64,000 nt of DNA from Chitinophagales bacterium (GTDB lineage: Bacteria > Bacteroidota > Bacteroidia > Chitinophagales > LD1), in contig JAEUUZ010000048.1 of NCBI GenBank assembly GCA_016786765.1, positions 1 through 64,000 of the forward strand, in the 5' to 3' direction. Of this stretch, positions 8,389 through 17,413 are shown in pieces (the first letter of the stretch is position 1; each line of letters starts with the position of its first letter). The position numbers and the translations under genes are program-made. Under the pieces are notes generated by a model that made no database searches, was not told the DNA's origin, and was given only the letters and a program-made list of their open reading frames with translations.

Positions 8389-9522
8389 ATGATTTTGCAC
8401 CTCGATTTAGATTCTTTTTTTGTTTCCGTAGAGCGCATTCTCAATCCGGACCTTATTAGAAAGCCGGTAATTGTGGGCGGTTCAGGTAATAGGGGAGTGG
8501 TGTCGAGTTGCAGTTATGAGGCACGTGCCTTTGGGGTGCGTTCAGCTATGCCGATGATGAAGGCGAGGGCGCTTTGTCCGCATGCCGTTACCGCCAACAA
8601 CGGTTATCGTGAATATGGCAAATACTCAAAAATGGTTACCGATATAATTGCCGAGAAATCGCCACAATTTCAAAAAGCGTCCATTGATGAATTCTACATC
8701 GATGTAAGTGGCATGGATAAATACTTCGGGGCAGAAAAATGGAGTCATGCGTTGAGACAGCATATTATCAAAGAAACCGGATTGCCCATTTCGTGGGGTT
8801 TAGCAGCCAATAAGTTGTTGGCGAAAATGTGCACGCAAGATGCCAAACCCAACGGAACATATGTGATTCCGCTAGGAGAGGAGCAACAGTATTTAGATCC
8901 AAAATCCGTTGGCACCATCCCTTTTGTAGGGGAGAAGATGGTGGAAACCCTTGCCCGTATGCGCATTCATACCATTGCTGATTTACGGGCTTTTGAGCAA
9001 GAAGCGCTCATGAGACGATTCGGAAAAAACGGAATGTGGCTGTGGCAAAAAGCGCGCGGTATCGATCATTCGCAGGTGCATAGCGGACGGGAAGAAAAAT
9101 CTGTTTCCTGTGAAAGAACCTTTTCGAACAATATTTCAAATCGAAAAGAAATTAAACATTTGCTGTTTACCTTATGCGAAAAGTTATCGTTTGAATTGCG
9201 CAGTAAGCAATGGCAAACAGGCTGTGTAACGGTTAAAATTCGATTTGCGAATTTTGAAACCCATAGCCATCAAAAGCAGATTATACCCGAGTTTGCAACG
9301 CCTGATTTGTATGCTGTAGCTGAAAAATTATTGGACGAATTGTGGGAAGATAATGTGCCCCTTCGCCTAATTGGTATACGTTTCAGCGATTTATCGGGCA
9401 TTGAAGATCAGTTGACATTGTTTGATAATTCGGAGACTAAACGCAATTATTTTTCAGCCGTAGATAAGTTGAAAGCGAAATACGGCAAAGGCAAATTGTT
9501 TTTTGGCGGTAACATGGAGTGA
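8389..9522 (+). CDS. dinB: DNA polymerase IV (Y-family)
   Basis: A 377-residue error-prone translesion polymerase. The catalytic acidic motifs are present: LDLDSFFVSVE at residues 3-13 and SIDEFYID around residues 101-108. The palm/fingers are followed by a thumb with helix-hairpin-helix-like GTIPFVGEKM, and a C-terminal little-finger domain. The C-terminus ends in a form close to a clamp-binding motif (QLTLFD near residue 345, matching the QLxLF type), expected to bind the sliding clamp. Divergent from the LexA-like repressor, it is very probably damage-inducible here. Confidence 0.95.
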   Translation: MILHLDLDSFFVSVERILNPDLIRKPVIVGGSGNRGVVSSCSYEARAFGVRSAMPMMKARALCPHAVTANNGYREYGKYSKMVTDIIAEKSPQFQKASIDEFYIDVSGMDKYFGAEKWSHALRQHIIKETGLPISWGLAANKLLAKMCTQDAKPNGTYVIPLGEEQQYLDPKSVGTIPFVGEKMVETLARMRIHTIADLRAFEQEALMRRFGKNGMWLWQKARGIDHSQVHSGREEKSVSCERTFSNNISNRKEIKHLLFTLCEKLSFELRSKQWQTGCVTVKIRFANFETHSHQKQIIPEFATPDLYAVAEKLLDELWEDNVPLRLIGIRFSDLSGIEDQLTLFDNSETKRNYFSAVDKLKAKYGKGKLFFGGNME

Positions 9523-9597
9523 ATAGATAATTGAACATTCAACGTAAGTTGTTTATTATGTTTCGCATAGCCAATTCAATCCTTTCAATAAATAGCG

Positions 9598-9605
9598 TAC
9601 GTTCG
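9598..9605 (+). promoter_or_regulatory. Predicted -7 box of the DivIC-like gene
   Basis: TACGTTCG (TAnnTTCG type) ends four bases before the GTG at 9610. This supports both the GTG start and a leaderless or nearly leaderless transcript. Confidence 0.45.
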
Positions 9606-9609
9606 TTTT

Positions 9610-9930
9610 GTGAAAATCGATATAGCTAAATACATCAACAAAATTCCGCCCATTTTCAGAAATGTTTTTTTTCTGTCTTCTATTGCATTTTTAGTGTGGA
9701 TGCTCTTCTTGGACGATAATAATATGATGTCGCAATACCGATTGTACAAGGAGTTGAGAGAAATGGAAGCCAAAAAAGAGTTCTTCAAAAAGGAATCCTT
9801 TGCGGCTACTGCAGAGTATAATGCTATTGTCGACAATCCCCAATATGTAGAGCGTTTTGCGCGCGAAAAGTATTGGATGAAAAAAGATAATGAAGATTTA
9901 TATATCATTGTGAAAACGGACAAGCAATAA
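9610..9930 (+). CDS. Septum formation initiator family protein (DivIC/FtsB-like)
   Basis: A 106-residue bitopic membrane protein of the FtsB/DivIC family, which links early and late division proteins with FtsL and FtsQ. There is a short cytoplasmic N-terminus, one transmembrane helix (about residues 18-36), a charged coiled coil (about 40-70) and the family C-terminal segment with NPQYVERFAREKYWMKK. The start is a GTG; no usable ATG precedes the membrane helix. The stop overlaps the next start by one base (TAATG), so the methyltransferase gene is coupled to it. Confidence 0.85.
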   Translation: MKIDIAKYINKIPPIFRNVFFLSSIAFLVWMLFLDDNNMMSQYRLYKELREMEAKKEFFKKESFAATAEYNAIVDNPQYVERFAREKYWMKKDNEDLYIIVKTDKQ

Positions 9931-10826
9931 TGAGTAGAGGAATTCAGGCCTTCACGCCACAAGGTTTTGCAGATTATGAATTAATAGATTCTGGAGGGTT
10001 TCTGAAGTTAGAGCGTTTTGGGCAGTATGTTACTATTCGTCCGGAGCCACAAGCAGTGTGGGATTCCACACTTTCTATGCCGGAATGGGAAATGATGGCG
10101 CATGTACGTTTTGAGCCAAAATCCAGCTCTTCAGGCAATTGGGTGAAGTTGAAAAAGAATATGCCTGATCAGTGGCAAATAAAATATGCCATTCAATCTA
10201 TAGAGTCAAAAGAAATTGCATTCCGATTAGGGCTTACTTCATTCAAACATGTGGGCATTTTTCCTGAACAAGCGGTGAATTGGGAGTTTATTGCAGATTC
10301 GGTTGCGCGTATGCCTAAGCAACCTGCACGTTTTTTAAATCTCTTTGCTTACACAGGAGGTGCTTCTTTGGCTGCAAGAGCTGCAGGAGCAGAAACGTTG
10401 CATTTAGATTCCATAAAACAAGTAGTGAACTGGGCGAATGAAAACCAACAACTGAGCGGATTAAAAGATATTCGTTGGGTGGTAGAGGATGCATTAAAAT
10501 TCGCACGAAGAGAGGTGAAACGAGGGAATAAATACAACGGTATTATTTTGGATCCGCCTGCATTCGGCCATGGACCGAATGGGGAAAAGTGGAAGTTGGA
10601 AGATCAGATTAACGAGATGGTGAAATTGGTATTGGAGTTGTTAGACGATCAATATCATTTCTTGATTTTAAATGCTTATTCGCTTGGATTTTCTTCGTTG
10701 ATATTAGAAAATCTTCTACAATCGGGCGATAAAAAAAGAAAGGTAGAAATTGGCGAACTTTACTTGGAAGATCGCTTCTCCAAACGATTGCCATTAGGTG
10801 CTTTCGGACGGTTACGCAATTTTTAA
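9930..10826 (+). CDS. Class I SAM-dependent methyltransferase, RlmI/RlmK-like
   Basis: A 298-residue protein. The N-terminal ~110 residues are a beta-rich, Trp-containing region, followed by a Rossmann methyltransferase domain with the SAM loop FLNLFAYTGGASLAA (about residues 131-145), LDSIKQVVNWANEN, and catalytic DPPAFG (around 209-214). The DPPAF motif and order match the C-terminal domain of 23S rRNA methyltransferases such as RlmI and RlmK. The PUA domain of RlmI is not evident. The target is therefore likely rRNA but not certain. Coupled to the DivIC-like gene; its 3' end overlaps the convergent marR by 15 bases. Confidence 0.8.
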   Translation: MSRGIQAFTPQGFADYELIDSGGFLKLERFGQYVTIRPEPQAVWDSTLSMPEWEMMAHVRFEPKSSSSGNWVKLKKNMPDQWQIKYAIQSIESKEIAFRLGLTSFKHVGIFPEQAVNWEFIADSVARMPKQPARFLNLFAYTGGASLAARAAGAETLHLDSIKQVVNWANENQQLSGLKDIRWVVEDALKFARREVKRGNKYNGIILDPPAFGHGPNGEKWKLEDQINEMVKLVLELLDDQYHFLILNAYSLGFSSLILENLLQSGDKKRKVEIGELYLEDRFSKRLPLGAFGRLRNF

Positions 10827-11294
10827 TTGCTGCTCGTAAGCCGTTAGTAATTTATCGAGTAATGCATTGAATTCAATTAATTCTTTTTGCGATAAGGGCA
10901 TTAATTCGGTGGTGAATAATGTTTCATTGGCTTTGTCGATTTCAGCTAAAATGCTTAAGCCTTTTTCTGTGATTTTTACGTCAACGGAACGTCTGTCGTT
11001 AGGACAAGTAATACGTTCTACACATCCCAAAAGCCGAAGACGTTCGATTAATCGAGACACATCGCTATTTCTATCAATTAATCGGTCTTTAATTAAATTG
11101 AGATTAGCCGGGTTGGGATATTGCCCGCGCAAAATGCGAAGTGCATTAAATTGTTGATGAGTAATACCAAAATTCCTAAACGCATCTTGTTGAGAAGAAG
11201 TTATAAAGTTCGCACTGTACAAGAGCCCTACAATGGCTTTTTCATGCTCATTTTTGAATTGCTTTTGCTGAATTAAACGTTCGATTGCTCCCAT
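10812..11294 (-). CDS. MarR-family transcriptional regulator
   Basis: A 160-residue winged-helix regulator. The DNA-binding domain spans about residues 40-110, with the recognition region NLNLIKDRLIDRNSDVSRLIERL and the wing with CPNDRRSVDVKITEKG, the classical MarR DxRxxxxxLT-type signature. Such proteins bind as dimers to 16-20-bp palindromes and are released by small phenolic ligands or oxidation. It lies downstream of yceI on the same strand with a hairpin terminator between. A 20-bp perfect palindrome at the yceI promoter is its likely binding site. Confidence 0.92.
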   Translation of the reverse strand: MGAIERLIQQKQFKNEHEKAIVGLLYSANFITSSQQDAFRNFGITHQQFNALRILRGQYPNPANLNLIKDRLIDRNSDVSRLIERLRLLGCVERITCPNDRRSVDVKITEKGLSILAEIDKANETLFTTELMPLSQKELIEFNALLDKLLTAYEQQLKIA

Positions 11295-11320
11295 AATCTA
11301 TTTCCCTTTAAAATAAGAAA

Positions 11321-11342
11321 GCAGGAGCGTAGCCGCTCCCGC
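11321..11342 (-). terminator. Terminator or attenuator between yceI and marR
   Basis: On the minus strand GCGGGAGCG pairs with CGCTCCTGC around a four-base loop (11330-11333), giving nine pairs with one wobble, followed by TTTCTTATTTT. It ends yceI transcription fully or partly before marR. Confidence 0.7.
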
Positions 11343-11370
11343 ATTTCAAAACCAAAACCCCCGAATTGGT

Positions 11371-11949
11371 TTATTTCTTGTTTAATTCAATATTGACGAA
11401 TACTTGAACTTCATCACTTAAAGCAAATCCCCCTGTATCTAACACTTTATTCCATGAAATGTTGAAATCAGAACGTTTTACAATTGTAGATGCTCTAAAA
11501 CCTGCTTTAGTATTTCCATACGGATCTTTTGCAGTACCGTTGTATTTTACGTCAAATGTAACCGGTTTTGTTACACCGTGCATGGTTATTTCACCTGCTA
11601 ATTTATATGATTTTTCACCAACTTTTTTGAAAGATGTTGATTTAAATGTAATGGTTGGATATTTTTCTGCATCGAAGAAATCAGGACTAGCTAAATGCCC
11701 ATCGCGTTTTTCATCGTCTGTGTTAATCGATTTAACCTGAATGGTAAAATCAGCGCTTAAATCGGAGAAATCTTCTTTTTGTGCAGTTACGTTTGCTGTA
11801 AAGCTTTTGAAGTTGCCCTCAGTTTCAGAAACCATCATGTGTGTTACTGAAAACTTCACTGAAGAGTGCGATTTGTCTAATTGCCAAGTTTGTGCATTGG
11901 CCATGGCCATTGAAGCTACGAGAGCTACGGATGTGATAATTTTTTTCAT
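11371..11949 (-). CDS. YceI-family periplasmic protein
   Basis: A 192-residue exported protein. Residues 1-20 are a signal peptide (MKKIITSVALVASMAMANA). The mature part is a YceI lipocalin-like barrel: WQLDKSHSSVKFSVTHMMV at the start, a DGHLASPDFFDAEKYPTITFKS segment in the middle, and FNISWNKVLDTGGFALSDEV near the end. The family binds isoprenoids or similar lipids and is often stress-induced. The ATG at 11949 is preferred over an upstream in-frame ATG at 12000 because it gives a clean signal peptide and because the promoter and operator lie in between. Confidence 0.93.
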   Translation of the reverse strand: MKKIITSVALVASMAMANAQTWQLDKSHSSVKFSVTHMMVSETEGNFKSFTANVTAQKEDFSDLSADFTIQVKSINTDDEKRDGHLASPDFFDAEKYPTITFKSTSFKKVGEKSYKLAGEITMHGVTKPVTFDVKYNGTAKDPYGNTKAGFRASTIVKRSDFNISWNKVLDTGGFALSDEVQVFVNIELNKK

Positions 11950-11966
11950 TTGATTTAATTTTAAAA

Positions 11967-11974
11967 CAAATATA
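11967..11974 (-). promoter_or_regulatory. Predicted promoter of yceI
   Basis: On the minus strand TATATTTG is a full -7 match, with a TTG (plus-strand CAA at 11995-11997) exactly 20 bases upstream as -33 element. The TTG lies at the centre of the 20-bp palindrome at 11985-12004. Confidence 0.65.
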
Positions 11975-12004
11975 TGTTTAAACATTAAATGTTGCAACAT
12001 TTAA
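11974..12004. promoter_or_regulatory. Tandem palindromes, probable MarR operator
   Basis: A 20-bp perfect palindrome (left half TTAAATGTTG, right half CAACATTTAA, 11985-12004) is joined to a 12-bp perfect palindrome ATGTTTAAACAT (11974-11985). Both share the ATGTT/AACAT half-site. The size and symmetry fit a MarR-family dimer site, and its position covers the predicted -33 element of yceI. Confidence 0.7.
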
Positions 12005-12093
12005 ATGAAAAAAAGAGTTAAATCGTCAAAATTGTGATATAAAATGTGCCACTTTTTGTAATTAAATCAACAAAAATTTACGCGGAATAATTA

Positions 12094-12101
12094 TACTTTT
12101 G
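12094..12101 (+). promoter_or_regulatory. Predicted -7 box of the TPR membrane protein gene
   Basis: TACTTTTG matches TAnnTTTG and lies 18 bases before the ATG at 12120. An in-frame TTG at 12099 falls inside this box and is not a likely start. Confidence 0.45.
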
Positions 12102-12119
12102 CGCTCTCAAAATCATAAA

Positions 12120-12776
12120 ATGAAATTTTATAAATTAGTATTAGAATACCGACTTTATCTAGGTTTTATCTTGTTAGTTGCAGCCATTGGTTTTGCATTT
12201 GTACCGGATTGGGTCAGTTTTACGGTTTTACTTATTGGAGCATTTGTAGCCATAGGATCTCATTTTTTCTTTGGTCCCTTGCGTTTGGTTCAAGATGCTA
12301 TGCAATCCGGAGATATTGAAGCCGCTAAGAAGTATTTGGCCATGGTGAAATATCCGAATTTGTTGTTTAAGCCGGTTCGTCAGGGTTATTATATGATCCA
12401 ATCGAATTTGTCGATGATGAACAAAGATTATGCAGGTGCAGAAGCACATTTAAAAGAGAGTTTGAAGAACAAGACAGATTATATCGGAAAAGAATATGAA
12501 GGCGCCTCGTACTTACAGTTAGGTATGTTAGCCGCTCAAAAAGGCGATACAAAGGATGCAAAGGCTAATTTACGAACTGCCCTTCAAAAAGGATTACCCG
12601 ATAACGATAGTAAAGCCACAGCATTTTTGCAATTAGCTTCTATAGAAATTTCTTTAAAGCAGTTCAAACCAGGAAAAGATTATTTTAGAAAGGCAAAAGC
12701 CCTTAATCCGAAAGCAAAAGAATTAAAGCAGCAAATTGCTGAAATGGAAAAATATGTGGCTAGAATTCCCGGTTAA
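12120..12776 (+). CDS. Membrane-anchored tetratricopeptide repeat protein
   Basis: A 218-residue protein with two N-terminal transmembrane helices (about residues 10-30 and 32-52) followed by helical repeats: MIQSNLSMMNKDYAGAEAHLKESL, YLQLGMLAAQKGDTKDAKANLRTAL and FLQLASIEISLKQFKPGKDYFRKAKAL, which are three TPR units spaced as expected. TPR domains bind other proteins; the partner is not known. It is divergent from yceI and has its own promoter-like box. Confidence 0.85.
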   Translation: MKFYKLVLEYRLYLGFILLVAAIGFAFVPDWVSFTVLLIGAFVAIGSHFFFGPLRLVQDAMQSGDIEAAKKYLAMVKYPNLLFKPVRQGYYMIQSNLSMMNKDYAGAEAHLKESLKNKTDYIGKEYEGASYLQLGMLAAQKGDTKDAKANLRTALQKGLPDNDSKATAFLQLASIEISLKQFKPGKDYFRKAKALNPKAKELKQQIAEMEKYVARIPG

Positions 12777-12967
12777 ATTCTAATCTTGATTCATTGTCAA
12801 ATCTGCATTCGAATTTGTAATACTTTATATTGCAGTTAGCATGTTAGTTCCTGTTGTTCTCAGAATCAATTACTCTTCAGTTTATTTCTTAACTATTGAT
12901 TATTAGATAATTGCGTTTTACATTATTTACTATAATTAATATTATGTTAAATGTAAGTTATAAAGAA

Positions 12968-12989
12968 AAGCCGATACTACTATCGGCTT
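12968..12989 (-). terminator. Terminator after the TPR protein at 12996
   Basis: AAGCCGATA (12968-12976) and TATCGGCTT (12981-12989) form a perfect 9-bp stem with a four-base loop. On the minus strand a T-rich stretch (TTTCTTTAT) follows, six bases after the stop codon of the minus-strand gene. Confidence 0.8.
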
Positions 12990-12995
12990 ACTCCA

Positions 12996-14135
12996 TTATT
13001 TTGTAAGTGAATCTATATTCCCTAGAGCTGCTTTTACAGAAGCATTATCCGGTTTAATGGTTAGCGCTTTATCTAAGAAAGGTTTTGCCTCTCCAAAAAT
13101 TTTGGTTCGATTTCCTTTAAGTTCTTCATATTTTACTTGATCAGCTTTACCATATCCTAAAGCATTCATCTGATCGGTAATTTCTTTAGCTTTGTTAAAG
13201 ATCATGGCTCCCATTCCGTAGTTGCCGTCAAAGCTGTTAGGGTTAAGTTTTATTAAACTTCCATAGGCTTCTCTTGCATGAGTTTCATCTTTAAGTTGCT
13301 CATAGGCTTGTCCTAAGGCAACATATAGTACTTCGTTTGTTGGGTCTTGATCGATAATTTTTTTCAAATAATCTACTGCAGCACCACTCTTACCGGCACT
13401 AATTAAAGCATTTACCTTGCTGATTAGCAAATCTTTATCGGATGGATACTTTACCAAACCTTCCTCTACAATTGCATTAGCGGCATCTAAATTGCTGTTT
13501 TTCTTATGCAATTGATAAAGGATATTATAGTATTTAACATCCGGAAATTTTGCTATTAACTTTGAATATACATCAACGGCTTCTTTATAAAGGCCACCAT
13601 TCTCGGCTGAAACTGCTGCATTATCTAAAGCTGTTTTTGCTTCAATTGGACTTTTACCTCCTCTTGCTTCAATAATGGTATTGATTTCAGGGATCAAGCC
13701 AAAATTCTTAGCAGCAAGATCAAATTTCTTGGCTTGAAATTGATCCACACCATCGTTGAATATAGTTGTTGATAAAGCCGTTAGGTTCTTTACAGCATCT
13801 TCCCAATCTTTGAATTTGGGATCATTAATTTCGTTCATTTTCTTAAACGATACTAAAGCTTCTAATCCTGCTTCTGGGTATTTACCATGTATTTCTTTTT
13901 CAGAAGCAATAAATTGGTAAACTTGAGAACGATACCACCAAGCTCTAGCGCTATTCATAGTTTGCTCATTAGCAACAGCTTCATTAATATATGGTAAAGC
14001 AGCTTCTAGATTTGACACCCCTTCTCCTTTCTTATAAGATTCTAATGCATTCCAAGTGGAAACCAATTTCCCTTGTTGTGCATTAGCGCTTTCGATTATT
14101 CCGAAACAAGCAAAAGCGAAGATTATTTTTTTCAT
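12996..14135 (-). CDS. Periplasmic tetratricopeptide repeat protein
   Basis: A 379-residue exported protein with an 18-residue signal peptide (MKKIIFAFACFGIIESANA). It contains many TPR-like units, clearest in residues 210-330 (AANAIVEEGLVKYPSDKDLL, VDYLKKIIDQDPTNEVLYVALGQ, AREAYGSLIKLNPNSFDGNYGMG). The tail repeats the pattern once more. This type is common in Bacteroidota next to gyrA; the role is unknown, probably envelope assembly or protein scaffolding. The gap to gyrA is 55 bases, so co-transcription with gyrA is likely. Confidence 0.88.
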   Translation of the reverse strand: MKKIIFAFACFGIIESANAQQGKLVSTWNALESYKKGEGVSNLEAALPYINEAVANEQTMNSARAWWYRSQVYQFIASEKEIHGKYPEAGLEALVSFKKMNEINDPKFKDWEDAVKNLTALSTTIFNDGVDQFQAKKFDLAAKNFGLIPEINTIIEARGGKSPIEAKTALDNAAVSAENGGLYKEAVDVYSKLIAKFPDVKYYNILYQLHKKNSNLDAANAIVEEGLVKYPSDKDLLISKVNALISAGKSGAAVDYLKKIIDQDPTNEVLYVALGQAYEQLKDETHAREAYGSLIKLNPNSFDGNYGMGAMIFNKAKEITDQMNALGYGKADQVKYEELKGNRTKIFGEAKPFLDKALTIKPDNASVKAALGNIDSLTK

Positions 14136-14190
14136 TTGTATGTTTTTAGTTATTCAAATAATAAATATGCCAACTTCTGAATGTTAACGT

Positions 14191-16725
14191 TTATTCAGAA
14201 ATAGGTTCATTGGGGTCAACAGGTTCAGCTGAAGCTAACTCGCCATCTTCATCCGGGTTAAAACTACTTCTGCCATCTTTAATTTTCGCAATAGCAGCAA
14301 TACTGTCTTTTGAATCCAACTTAATCAATCGTACTCCTTGCGTTGCTCGTCCCATTACTCTAAGAGAATCTACAGCAATACGTATAGCAACCCCCGATTT
14401 ATTGATAATCATTACATGGTCATTATCGGTAACATTCTGAATTCCAACAAGATTTCCTGTTTTTTCAGTAATTTTAAGAGTATTTACACCTTTCCCTCCT
14501 CGGTTGGTCACTCTATAATCTTCCAAATCGGTACGTTTTCCATAGCCTTTTTCAGAAAGTACCATAATGGTTTCTTCCTTATTATCCGGGTTAACGGTAA
14601 TCATACCTATTACTTCATTTGATCCATCTTCTGCCAAATCAACTCCAATTACCCCAGAAGCAACACGGCCAACCGCCCGTACTTTAGTTTCATTGAAACG
14701 GATTGCTTTTCCTTCTTTAGTCGCTAAAACAATTTCTGATTTACCGTCAGTCATGCTTACTTGTACTAATGTATCTCCTTCTCTAATCTCAATAGCATTC
14801 ACTCCACCCTGACGAACATTCGAATAGGCTCTTAAAGTAGTTTTCTTTATAATACCATTTTTCGTACAGAAAATCAAGAAGTTATTATCAAGATATTCGT
14901 CATCTTTAAGGTTCTTCACAGGCAAGTATGCCATGATTTTTTCTGAAGGCGGAATGTTAATCAAGTTCTGGATTGCTCTTCCCTTTGAGGTCTTTTCTCC
15001 TTCCGGAATTTCATATACCTTCTTCCAATAGCATCTTCCTGCATCGGAAAAGAACAATAAGAAGTTGTGGTTAGTAGCGGTAAACAAGTGCTCAATAAAG
15101 TCTGCATCCCTCGATGCACTTCCTCTAGAACCTCTTCCTCCCCTATTTTGCGTTTTATATTCGCTTGATATTGTTTTCTTTATGTAACCCAAGTGAGAAA
15201 TAGTTACAACCACTTCATCATCGGCAATTAAGTCTTCCATGTTGATGTCTCCGGCAGCGTACTCGATATTAGTACGTCTTTCATCACCATATTTCTCTTT
15301 AATTTCAGCCAACTCATCTTTAATGATTTGGAAACGTAGAGGCTCTTCGTTCAAGATACGATTCAAGTAATTGATGGTTTTCATCAATTCATCGTATTCT
15401 GCTTTTATCTTATCTCTTTCAAGACCTGTAAGTCGCTGTAAACGAAGTTCTAAGATAGCCTTAGCTTGAATTTCACTTAAGCCGAAATTCGAAATCAAAC
15501 CATCCCGAGCAATATCAGGCGTTTGTGATTCGCGAATTAATTTAATCACTTCGTCTAAATGATCGAGTGCAATCAATAAACCTTGTAAAATGTGTGCGCG
15601 TTTTTCGGCCTCACGAAGTTCGTATTTCGTTCTTCGAACAATAACCTCGTGACGAAAATCGACAAAGTGACGAATTTGATCTTTCAAATTCAAGGTCATC
15701 GGACGGCCACCCACTAAGGCAACGTTATTAATTCCGTATGACGTTTGAAGCGGAGTAAGTGAATACAACTGATTTAAGATAACATTCGAAATGGCATCAC
15801 GTTTCAATTCGATAACGATACGAATTCCATTTCTGTCTGATTGGTCGCTCAAATCGGATATACCTTCGATTTTCTTCTCTTCAACTAGCTCGGCAATCTT
15901 TTTGATCAAATCAGACTTAACAACTTGGTATGGGATTTCCGTTACGATGATACTTTCGCGGCCTTTATCATCGGTTTCAATTTCAGATTTACCACGTAAT
16001 ACAACACGTCCTCGTCCGGTTAAGAACCCGGCTTTCACCCCTTCAATACCGTAAATTGTTCCTCCGGTTGGGAAGTCAGGAGCCTTAACAGTTTGCATTA
16101 AGTCTTCTATGGTAATATCATTATTATCAATATATTGTATAGTTGCATCGACAACTTCCGACATATTATGTGGCAACATATTTGTAGCCATACCTACTGC
16201 AATTCCAGAAGCTCCGTTCACCAAAAGATTCGGGAAACGAGCCGGTAAAACGGTTGGTTCTTCCAATGTATCGTCAAAGTTAAGACTCATGTCCACGGTA
16301 TCCTTTTCGATATCGCGAAGCATCTCCTCTGCTAGTTTTCTAAAACGAGCCTCGGTATAACGCATCGCAGCAGGCGGGTCGTTATCAATAGATCCGAAGT
16401 TACCTTGCCCGTCTACCAAAGGATAACGCAAAGACCAATCTTGCGCCATACGCACCATGGAATCGTATACCGATGAATCGCCATGCGGGTGAAACTTACC
16501 TAACACCTCTCCTACGATACGGGCAGATTTTTTATACGGCTTACCTGCTCCAACACCCAATTCGTTCATCCCGTAAAGAACTCTTCGGTGTACAGGCTTT
16601 AATCCATCTCTTACATCCGGAATTGCCCGGGAAACAATCACCGACATCGAATAATCGATATAGGCCGTTTTCATTTCATCCTCAATATTGATATTAATAA
16701 TTCTGCTATCGTTATCTTCAGCCAT
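14191..16725 (-). CDS. gyrA: DNA gyrase subunit A
   Basis: An 844-residue type IIA topoisomerase subunit; with GyrB it introduces negative supercoils. The breakage-reunion domain has the catalytic Tyr123 in AAMRYTEAR and the quinolone-pocket segment [10 protein letters not shown], where Ser84 and Asp88 correspond to the usual drug-sensitive residues. A coiled-coil region ([21 protein letters not shown]) is followed by a C-terminal beta-pinwheel containing the GyrA-box segment NRGGRGSRG, which marks gyrase rather than topoisomerase IV. The tail is acidic. A predicted -7 box lies at 16775-16782. Confidence 0.97.
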   Translation of the reverse strand: MAEDNDSRIININIEDEMKTAYIDYSMSVIVSRAIPDVRDGLKPVHRRVLYGMNELGVGAGKPYKKSARIVGEVLGKFHPHGDSSVYDSMVRMAQDWSLRYPLVDGQGNFGSIDNDPPAAMRYTEARFRKLAEEMLRDIEKDTVDMSLNFDDTLEEPTVLPARFPNLLVNGASGIAVGMATNMLPHNMSEVVDATIQYIDNNDITIEDLMQTVKAPDFPTGGTIYGIEGVKAGFLTGRGRVVLRGKSEIETDDKGRESIIVTEIPYQVVKSDLIKKIAELVEEKKIEGISDLSDQSDRNGIRIVIELKRDAISNVILNQLYSLTPLQTSYGINNVALVGGRPMTLNLKDQIRHFVDFRHEVIVRRTKYELREAEKRAHILQGLLIALDHLDEVIKLIRESQTPDIARDGLISNFGLSEIQAKAILELRLQRLTGLERDKIKAEYDELMKTINYLNRILNEEPLRFQIIKDELAEIKEKYGDERRTNIEYAAGDINMEDLIADDEVVVTISHLGYIKKTISSEYKTQNRGGRGSRGSASRDADFIEHLFTATNHNFLLFFSDAGRCYWKKVYEIPEGEKTSKGRAIQNLINIPPSEKIMAYLPVKNLKDDEYLDNNFLIFCTKNGIIKKTTLRAYSNVRQGGVNAIEIREGDTLVQVSMTDGKSEIVLATKEGKAIRFNETKVRAVGRVASGVIGVDLAEDGSNEVIGMITVNPDNKEETIMVLSEKGYGKRTDLEDYRVTNRGGKGVNTLKITEKTGNLVGIQNVTDNDHVMIINKSGVAIRIAVDSLRVMGRATQGVRLIKLDSKDSIAAIAKIKDGRSSFNPDEDGELASAEPVDPNEPISE

Positions 16726-16774
16726 TTTTTGCTATAATTTTTAAAAAATCGTTTTTAAGTGCCAATAAAGCGTG

Positions 16775-16782
16775 CGAATATA
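16775..16782 (-). promoter_or_regulatory. Predicted -7 box of gyrA
   Basis: The minus strand reads TATATTCG, the same variant as in front of rpsU and the acyl-CoA dehydrogenase. The implied leader before the gyrA ATG is about 45 bases, AT-rich, without a Shine-Dalgarno sequence. Confidence 0.45.
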
Positions 16783-16942
16783 GTAAATTGACACCCCCTC
16801 GAGAAGTTATTGTGACGCGAATTATCCACAATTTTTGTTGTAAATATGAAATCCGGATGCAAAATGGTGCTTTTTGTAAAATCAGCCCAATGTATTAGCT
16901 GTAATTTCAAAATCATTGAAAAGAAGCTAAGTTTAAAGCCTC

Positions 16943-17413
16943 TTATTTTGTTGACCGATCATACATGATTATACTTCCAGCAACGGCAACATTCATGCAA
17001 TGATCTCCTGGCAATTGAACCAATTTATGGCATTTTTCTAATGCCGTTTTACTTAAGCCGTTATCTTCCGACCCCAATAAATACACACAACGAGGTGGAT
17101 GAACAAATTCTGCCACAGGAACACTCTTTTCGTCCATTTCAACACCCACTAACTGACAGTCGTAGGGTAAAGCTTTGTAGAATGCTTCAAAGTTTTCGTA
17201 ATTATAGAGCGGGATATGCTTCCAACTGATGGCTGTATCCGTAGCTTGAATTTTATATTGCTTCCCAATGGTAAAGATGAAACTAGCTTTCATTATTGAA
17301 GCGCTTCGCCAAAGCGTACCAATGTTCTGATCTGTTTTGAAGTTCTCGATGCCGATGCCAAAGAATGCCATTGGTAGTTGGTTTAGGGGTAATGATAGTT
17401 CAAATTTATTCAT
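16943..17413 (-). CDS. SpoU/TrmH-family RNA 2'-O-methyltransferase
   Basis: A 156-residue SPOUT methyltransferase that should methylate ribose 2'-OH in tRNA or rRNA. The motifs are in order: NIGTLWRSA (motif 1), YLLGSEDNGLSKTAL (motif 2) and LPGDHCMNVAVAGSIIMYD (motif 3, knot). It is a catalytic-domain-only form. The first ATG overlaps the aroA stop by eight bases; a second in-frame ATG at 17371 lies just before the conserved FFGIGI and is an alternative start. It is the last gene of the aroB-aroA run. Confidence 0.88.
   Translation of the reverse strand: MNKFELSLPLNQLPMAFFGIGIENFKTDQNIGTLWRSASIMKASFIFTIGKQYKIQATDTAISWKHIPLYNYENFEAFYKALPYDCQLVGVEMDEKSVPVAEFVHPPRCVYLLGSEDNGLSKTALEKCHKLVQLPGDHCMNVAVAGSIIMYDRSTK

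Noticed and set aside
9585-9962. Minus-strand frame of 125 codons opposite the DivIC-like gene
   Set aside because: It is the antisense of a recognisable FtsB/DivIC family gene and shows no domain.
12099-12119. TTG as an upstream start for the TPR membrane protein
   Set aside because: The TTG is part of a consensus -7 box, so it is likely not transcribed; ATG 12120 gives a normal N-terminus.
14191-16725. Topoisomerase IV subunit A (parC) instead of gyrA
   Set aside because: The GyrA-box-like segment and six-bladed C-terminal pinwheel with acidic tail point to gyrase.
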